Assembly (NCBI GenBank): GCA_017483405.1
Contig: JAFUWP010000064.1
Location: forward strand, 1-11,027
Source of the DNA: Oscillospiraceae bacterium
GTDB lineage: Bacteria > Bacillota > Clostridia > Oscillospirales > Ruminococcaceae
Reading direction: 5' to 3'
Length of the DNA: 11,027 bases
The notes beneath the pieces are model-generated. The model saw only the letters and a list, made by a program, of their open reading frames with translations. It did not search any database and was not told where the DNA came from. Below are positions 6,497-11,027 of the stretch, one piece after another. The first letter of the stretch is position 1. Each line of letters begins with the position of its first letter. A program made the translations under genes and the position numbers.

Positions 6497-8314
6497 TTAG
6501 TCTTCTTTGCCGGTTCTCTTTTTGGTAACGAGGACAATGCCTGCGCCGACTACCATCACACCGCCGGCCAGATAGAACAGTGTTGTACCGATACCGCCAG
6601 TGCTGGGGAGACTTGCACCCTTGTTATTTTCAACAGTTGTCGATACATGACCGCGCTTTCCATTCTCAGTGCCATCATCCTGCGTAACATCTCCCAGCTT
6701 GATGGATGTCAGTGCACTCGTAGCAACAAAGTCATCCCATACTTGATTATTCACTGTCTGTGCGGAAATAACAAGCGTAACCGGACTTGCCATTTCTGTG
6801 TAGCCTTCAGGTGCTTTTGTTTCTGTTAAAGTATAAGTACCATCATCAATACCGATTACCTTGAAGATACCATCAGCACCAGAAGTCAGTGTTGTTGTAC
6901 CTGCTGTATCTGTGCCAGTAGTAGCAACCCAGCCGAGGAACTTACCATTGCTGTCAACCTTTGCATATTGGCTATCAGAATTCTGTAATGTAAATTCAGC
7001 ACCCTGCAAAGCTGTCTTCTTTGTACCGTCTATTTTGTTTACATCCAGCTCATAGGTGAAAACAATAACTTTATCATCCGGAGTCTTGTCGGTTTGTTCT
7101 TTATCGTCTGTTTTGTCATCAGGTGTATCATTATCATCTGTCGGGGTATCTTCGTTTTCATCATCTGTATTCGGTGTATACTCAAAATTCGGGTTGTTGG
7201 AATAGGTCAGATTTACTGCATTGGTCTGACCAGGGAGACCGATGTTTGCAGTATCATTCAGAACCGCGGTATATTCCACCGTCACAACAGTACTTGCAGT
7301 TACCCCAGTGTATGCCTTGATGTTCTCAAAGGAGATTGTCAGTGTGCCATTATCCCATGTCACACGGCAGTTTGTACCGGTATCACCTATTACATTGTAC
7401 TTGGAATTAGTAGCATCCCATGTAGCGGTCAGCGTTGCTGAACCAACTGTAATTGTGAGCGAAGTCGGCTGGTCAAACTGTAACCCCAGAGTATCTGTAA
7501 ACTTATAGTAATAAGCACTATAATCAGCCAGTGTCGCAGGCATTGTGCCATACAGTTTAAAAGGAACAGCTTCGCCAATATCATAATCGGCTACATCATT
7601 CCATTTTTCTGTAGTAGTAGCATCATTTTTCGGTTTTCCTGTAACAGTTTTATCATCTTCCTTGACTTTCTTCTCAACAGTAGGATAGGATTTTTTAGGA
7701 ACAAGCTTAATAGTTTCATCATTGGCAGAAACTTGCAGGATATATCTGGAAAGTGCATCGTTTTTGCCGTCAGTTCCGGTATAGGAATCGTTGACTACAT
7801 AATAGCCAACAGCTAAAGGTGTTGCATTATCAGCAGTTTTACCTAATTCTTTTCCTTGTGCTGTTCCTTTGTATTTATACAGAATTTTTGCAAGTTCATC
7901 CAGTTTATCCGAATCATACGTCTTGATGTCCTCAAGCATCTTGGAAACTTCTGTTGCTCCAACTGTACCTTTATTAGTTGTAATATCGTTCATGTCCTTT
8001 GCTACAGTAGCATCTGTGTCAGTGCCTGTTTTCATAGCTTTAAAGTCAGTATCAGCAATTAAACCATCAAAATTATACCCATCTGCCCAGTCGGTAACTG
8101 TTAAACCATCTGTACCGTATGTACCTGTAAAGATAGGATAAGCCGTATAAGTGTGATTTTCTGTATCAGCCATATAACCATTTTCTGTATCGCCATTTGT
8201 AGTATCAACGTAAACGCCTGCGGCATTCGCATTCATCATCATAGCGGGAGCGATAGAGCATGTAGCGAGTGTCAGAGCAGCGACCATAGCTGCGAATCTT
8301 CTTGTCTTTTTCAT
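6497..8314 (-). CDS. Major pilin (shaft subunit), LPSTG-anchored, SpaA/FctA-type
   Basis: This is a 605-residue structural pilin secreted and polymerised into the shaft. The order is signal peptide (about 1-31, ending MMMNANA), N-terminal domain (about 33-205), and the pilin-motif region IKLVPKKSYPTVEKKV, with a candidate bridging Lys at 207. A fimbrial isopeptide-forming D2 domain follows (about 210-378), then an acidic Asp/Thr linker (about 383-414). A Cna-B/SpaA domain (about 419-525) has the Lys of VNKID and the E-box YTLTETKAPEGY. The signal LPSTG (569-573), a membrane segment (about 576-597) and the tail KKRTGKED close the protein. ATG 8314 is preferred over the in-frame ATG 8332 because AAGGAG lies 7 bases before 8314 and overlaps the codons that follow 8332. 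The gene lies between the large adhesin and the class C sortase, the usual order of such operons. Its size is about normal for clostridial major pilins. Confidence 0.93.
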   Translation of the reverse strand: MKKTRRFAAMVAALTLATCSIAPAMMMNANAAGVYVDTTNGDTENGYMADTENHTYTAYPIFTGTYGTDGLTVTDWADGYNFDGLIADTDFKAMKTGTDTDATVAKDMNDITTNKGTVGATEVSKMLEDIKTYDSDKLDELAKILYKYKGTAQGKELGKTADNATPLAVGYYVVNDSYTGTDGKNDALSRYILQVSANDETIKLVPKKSYPTVEKKVKEDDKTVTGKPKNDATTTEKWNDVADYDIGEAVPFKLYGTMPATLADYSAYYYKFTDTLGLQFDQPTSLTITVGSATLTATWDATNSKYNVIGDTGTNCRVTWDNGTLTISFENIKAYTGVTASTVVTVEYTAVLNDTANIGLPGQTNAVNLTYSNNPNFEYTPNTDDENEDTPTDDNDTPDDKTDDKEQTDKTPDDKVIVFTYELDVNKIDGTKKTALQGAEFTLQNSDSQYAKVDSNGKFLGWVATTGTDTAGTTTLTSGADGIFKVIGIDDGTYTLTETKAPEGYTEMASPVTLVISAQTVNNQVWDDFVATSALTSIKLGDVTQDDGTENGKRGHVSTTVENNKGASLPSTGGIGTTLFYLAGGVMVVGAGIVLVTKKRTGKED

Positions 8315-8321
8315 AATAATT

Positions 8322-8327
8322 CTCCTT
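8322..8327 (-). promoter_or_regulatory. Shine-Dalgarno site fixing the major pilin start
   Basis: AAGGAG lies 7 bases upstream of ATG 8314. The earlier in-frame ATG at 8332 is almost on top of the site and would add only MKRRII before a normal signal peptide, so it is rejected as the start. Confidence 0.85.
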
Positions 8328-8349
8328 TTCATAGTTAGATTTTTGGCTT

Positions 8350-8375
8350 GTCCGGCGCTCGGCTGAACGCCGGAC
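8350..8375 (-). other. Intergenic hairpin between adhesin and major pilin
   Basis: A perfect 8-bp GC-rich stem, GTCCGGCG with CGCCGGAC, has a 10-base loop, in the 88-base gap. On the - strand it is followed by AAGCCAAAAATC rather than a T run, so it does not look like an efficient terminator. Such hairpins can act as processing or stability elements that raise shaft-pilin mRNA relative to adhesin; that role is inference. Confidence 0.6.
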
Positions 8376-8402
8376 TCGAATTGATTATTTTATCATGCGC
8401 GT

Positions 8403-11027
8403 TTACGTGTTGCGTGTTTTGCGCTTGATGTACGGGAATGTGACGGCGGTCAGCATCAGCAGGAAACCTGCCGCTTTGTAGGGTGATGTGCCCTTGCCGC
8501 CTGCTTCGGGGAGGTCTGTGGATTCTGTTTCGGTTTTGGTGTTCAGGATGGTAATCTGCGGCGCAATGCCGGCGTTTCCGGCATTGATACAGAAGATTGT
8601 GCCGCTGTCGCCGTCATCGAACTGATAACTTGCGGTATACCCCTGAACGGTAGTTTCTGTCGCCCAGTAGTAATAGGGATTGCCGTTTTCATCGTATGCC
8701 GGAAGGGTGATTTCCTCCGACCATTCTCCGGAAGAACTCAGCGTAACTGTCTGCGACCACGGCGAAGACAGTGCATATCCGAACATCCGGATTCTGGGCA
8801 TCACGGCCAGTGCCGCGCTGACGCTTGCGATATTCTGGTTTTCCTCGATGACTTCTTCGACCTGCGCCAGCTTGCCTTTTCTGTAGATGCGCTGTGTGCC
8901 CATCACCGAAGATGCAAGCGGTGCGGTGACTGCGGTGACGCTTTTCGCGGTCAGCGCAGGAGGCTTGGGAGAGGACTGCTGGGGAGGACGAGGGGAATTT
9001 CCGGAAGAACTGGGAGTAATTGTATAGCTAACTAATGTTAATTTTTCCTTATCTATACTAGAACTCGACCAATCATCCGCTATTTCCTTATAATTCCACA
9101 ATTGAATTTGAACATCTCTTAAATTTTCCGGAATAGTAATTGAGGCCGTTCCTTCTCCATCATTATTTAGACTTCCTGTATAACCTTGGTCAGCCTCACT
9201 TTTTTTAGGAACATTAATCCATCCATTACTTCCATTACCACTAATTGCTACTTGAAAGAGATGATTGCCAGTATTATCATTGCTTTTTAAATGCAATATT
9301 ACTTGCGAACCAGCTTCAAATATAGTATTAGAATCTAATATTACTTTATAGCCATCACTTTGATAAGAAAAATTCTGTCCAACTGTTACTGTTTTAGTTG
9401 TTGTGGCTGTTTGTTCTGTGGAACTTGAAGGAGCAGTTGTTTCTTCGGAAGATGAACCAGCGATTACAAAAGTAATGCTAGCAATTTTCCACAAATCACC
9501 AAGTGTCATATCTTTAGCACTCAATTTAATATTAGCTACATTTCTTCCTCCATTTTCAAAGTTAATTGTAATTGTATTGCCAGATACATTATAAGACTCA
9601 TTACCTGAACCATAAGAGGCTGTCAATACACCATTGTTTTTCCAAAACCACTTAGACCAAACACCTCCAATAGAGAAATCAATACCACCTGAATTACTTA
9701 CTTCATCAAATACAATTGTAATTGAACTTACAGTATTATTAATTGGATGAGTATACTCAGTATTATAAAGTGTTTTTTCATCGAATGATGTAGTCTCTGT
9801 TTCGGTTTGTTCTTCTGTTGTGGTAGTAGTTGTAGTGGTCGTGCTCTCGGTGGAGCTTGCGATTGTGGTCACGGCCGGTGCGCTTTGTGCATCCGTGGAA
9901 CGGTTCAGAATCACTGTTACCGCTTCATTCGTGTGCTCCGCTTCACCGTCAGCCCACTGCTTGACCATCCTGATTCGTACCGTAGCAAGCGTGTTTGTTA
10001 CCGTGATTGTCTGGCTCGCTATCTTGTTCAGAGTCACACCAGCACTGTTGTTATCACTATAGGAAATTGTGTAACCAGCCTTCTGCGTCTCTCCGTCACT
10101 GACCTGATTGTTTCCGATACTCCTCTCAAATATCTTGTATCTGATTGGATTACTGCTGCTGTCGGTCTTGGCAAGCCCTGTAAAGCTGTCTGTCCAGCTG
10201 TTGCCGGAAGTAAGCTCCAGTGTTTTTGAGGGCTGGAACGAATTCCAGTTCGTCCCGTCACTTGAATATTTCAGCTCAACGGTGACATCCTGCTGATAGC
10301 TTGTTCCATCGTCCCCGTTCAGTGTATCCATACCAGCCCAGTTTTTTATGACTGTGATTTTGCCTTCTTCCTGATTCGTGATGATGGTTTTCTGTTCTGT
10401 GTTGGTGACTGATACTTCATAGCTGGCTGTAACGCCTTCAAAAGTACTTGTTTCCTTCACATAATAGTAATACTGTACGCCGTTTTCATCGAAATTAGCC
10501 TGATTGCTCCATGTTTTAGTGAAACTATTTTCGGAATTCAAAGTTTCCGGACTGCCGACAGGTGTTGCCTCACCGCCTCCGGAGAGTGTCGGCAAAGCGG
10601 CAATCTGTGCGGATGTCAGGCCTGCAACCTGCGTCTGATAGAGCTGAACGGTTACTGCATCTGTTCTGCCGCCTATCCATACTTTATTTACGGTGATATT
10701 TGTCTTATCAGGTAAATTACTGGTATTGATAAGCTTGATGACACCCATGCTATTACTCATTTCATAAGCCGGACTGAATACATATTTATCAGCGATTTCA
10801 GACTGTGCTGATGTCAGGCTTTCCGAAATACTGTAATCTTCCAATTCTGACAGACTATATTGATTTCCATCAGTATCCATTACTGTATCGCCGGCATCAA
10901 TGGCATATTCGTAGGAATTACCCGAATTTAGCTTTTGAGGAATATTTAAGGTGACTCTTTTTTGGGTTGTACTTACAGTTGCAGTCAGCGTAAATCCGAT
11001 GGAAATGCTTTCTGCACTGTTGCCAAG
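8403..11027 (-). CDS. Large multi-Cna-B pilus adhesin (tip-type), LPEAG-anchored, 5' end outside window
   Basis: The 874 C-terminal residues of a surface adhesin are visible; the frame stays open to the right edge, so the methionine codon at 10880 is internal. Numbering from that Met, Cna-B domain 1 is about 60-170 (Lys66 in VNKVW, Glu143 in VKETS, Asn169). Domain 2 is about 173-297 (Lys179 in VIKNW, Glu252 in IFERS, Asn296). Domain 3 begins at 301 (Lys307 in MVKQWADG), breaks off near 330 and resumes near 706, with Glu742 in WATETT and Asn780 in ILNTK. Between lie a Thr run, two unrecognised beta-rich modules (about 366-475 and 495-622), a Pro-rich linker and a segment of unknown fold. The end is the variant sorting signal LPEAG (790-794), a membrane segment and the tail KRKTRNT. 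First position in the operon, size and domain make-up fit the tip adhesin. Codon use in the modules is far more AT-rich than the rest. Confidence 0.9.
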   Translation of the reverse strand, partial: LGNSAESISIGFTLTATVSTTQKRVTLNIPQKLNSGNSYEYAIDAGDTVMDTDGNQYSLSELEDYSISESLTSAQSEIADKYVFSPAYEMSNSMGVIKLINTSNLPDKTNITVNKVWIGGRTDAVTVQLYQTQVAGLTSAQIAALPTLSGGGEATPVGSPETLNSENSFTKTWSNQANFDENGVQYYYYVKETSTFEGVTASYEVSVTNTEQKTIITNQEEGKITVIKNWAGMDTLNGDDGTSYQQDVTVELKYSSDGTNWNSFQPSKTLELTSGNSWTDSFTGLAKTDSSSNPIRYKIFERSIGNNQVSDGETQKAGYTISYSDNNSAGVTLNKIASQTITVTNTLATVRIRMVKQWADGEAEHTNEAVTVILNRSTDAQSAPAVTTIASSTESTTTTTTTTTEEQTETETTSFDEKTLYNTEYTHPINNTVSSITIVFDEVSNSGGIDFSIGGVWSKWFWKNNGVLTASYGSGNESYNVSGNTITINFENGGRNVANIKLSAKDMTLGDLWKIASITFVIAGSSSEETTAPSSSTEQTATTTKTVTVGQNFSYQSDGYKVILDSNTIFEAGSQVILHLKSNDNTGNHLFQVAISGNGSNGWINVPKKSEADQGYTGSLNNDGEGTASITIPENLRDVQIQLWNYKEIADDWSSSSIDKEKLTLVSYTITPSSSGNSPRPPQQSSPKPPALTAKSVTAVTAPLASSVMGTQRIYRKGKLAQVEEVIEENQNIASVSAALAVMPRIRMFGYALSSPWSQTVTLSSSGEWSEEITLPAYDENGNPYYYWATETTVQGYTASYQFDDGDSGTIFCINAGNAGIAPQITILNTKTETESTDLPEAGGKGTSPYKAAGFLLMLTAVTFPYIKRKTRNT
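9015..9785 (-). other. AT-rich insert encoding two carbohydrate-binding-module-like domains inside the adhesin
   Basis: By hand count, 9241-9300 has 17 G or C of 60, while 8881-8940 in the same gene has 37 of 60. The frame is maintained throughout. Module A (about 9456-9785) contains the Trp cluster VWSKWFWKNNG. Module B (about 9015-9398) contains GNHLFQVAISGNGSNGWINVP and QIQLWNY. Both look like all-beta sandwiches with surface aromatic residues, the usual design of carbohydrate-binding modules, but I cannot name a CBM family. Ser/Thr-rich linkers separate and flank them. Ligand binding is inference. Confidence 0.6.

Noticed and set aside
8376..8402. TAAAAT-like -10 box ahead of the major pilin
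   Set aside because: No acceptable -35 lies 16-18 bases upstream, and the surrounding AT richness makes a chance match likely.
10863..10880. ATG at 10880 as the true start of the adhesin
   Set aside because: The frame stays open for 49 more codons to the window edge with pilin-like sequence, and there is no signal peptide or ribosome site at this ATG.

Overview
The window looks like part of a fibre-degrading, Gram-positive gut or rumen Firmicute, most likely Ruminococcus or a close relative. The evidence is a GH10 xylanase ending in a type I dockerin, next to a complete sortase-assembled pilus operon with LPXTG-type sorting signals, strong AGGAGG-type ribosome binding sites and sigma-A style promoter spacing. 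The genus is an inference from gene content; no rRNA or tRNA is present.

Layout. Positions 1-611 (+ strand) hold the 3' end of a dockerin-bearing GH10 xylanase. It converges on a shared, probably bidirectional terminator (632-663). Positions 675-2160 (- strand) hold a CapD/EpsC/PglF-type membrane nucleotide-sugar 4,6-dehydratase. It is broken by an internal deletion plus frameshift at about 891, which removes the catalytic TDK segment and most of the C-terminal domain. It has its own clear promoter (2238-2266). Positions 2362-11027 (- strand) are one long pilus operon. In transcription order it encodes a large surface adhesin (start beyond the right edge), the major pilin (LPSTG), a class C pilin polymerase sortase, a small basal or anchor pilin (LPQTG), a second sortase of another class, and a lipoprotein with a duplicated domain. 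The last three genes are tightly packed, and the last two junctions are 4-base ATGA overlaps. A rho-independent terminator follows at 2317-2346.

How the genes work together. The class C sortase would polymerise the major pilin through its pilin-motif lysine. The large multi-Cna-B protein would sit at the tip or along the shaft. The small LPQTG protein would be the base, joined to peptidoglycan by the second sortase or by a housekeeping sortase elsewhere. The final lipoprotein has no recognised function.

Most interesting points. (1) The third Cna-B domain of the adhesin is split by about 375 residues. The insert contains two unrecognised beta-rich modules with exposed-looking Trp clusters, encoded by DNA far poorer in G+C than its flanks. 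This suggests a carbohydrate-binding cassette was acquired into a pilus adhesin. (2) The terminal operon gene is a lipoprotein with two diverged copies of one unrecognised domain, translationally coupled to a sortase. (3) The dehydratase pseudogene has a clean deletion junction. No stretch longer than 300 bases lacks a gene; the longest gap, 2161-2361, holds a promoter and a terminator.
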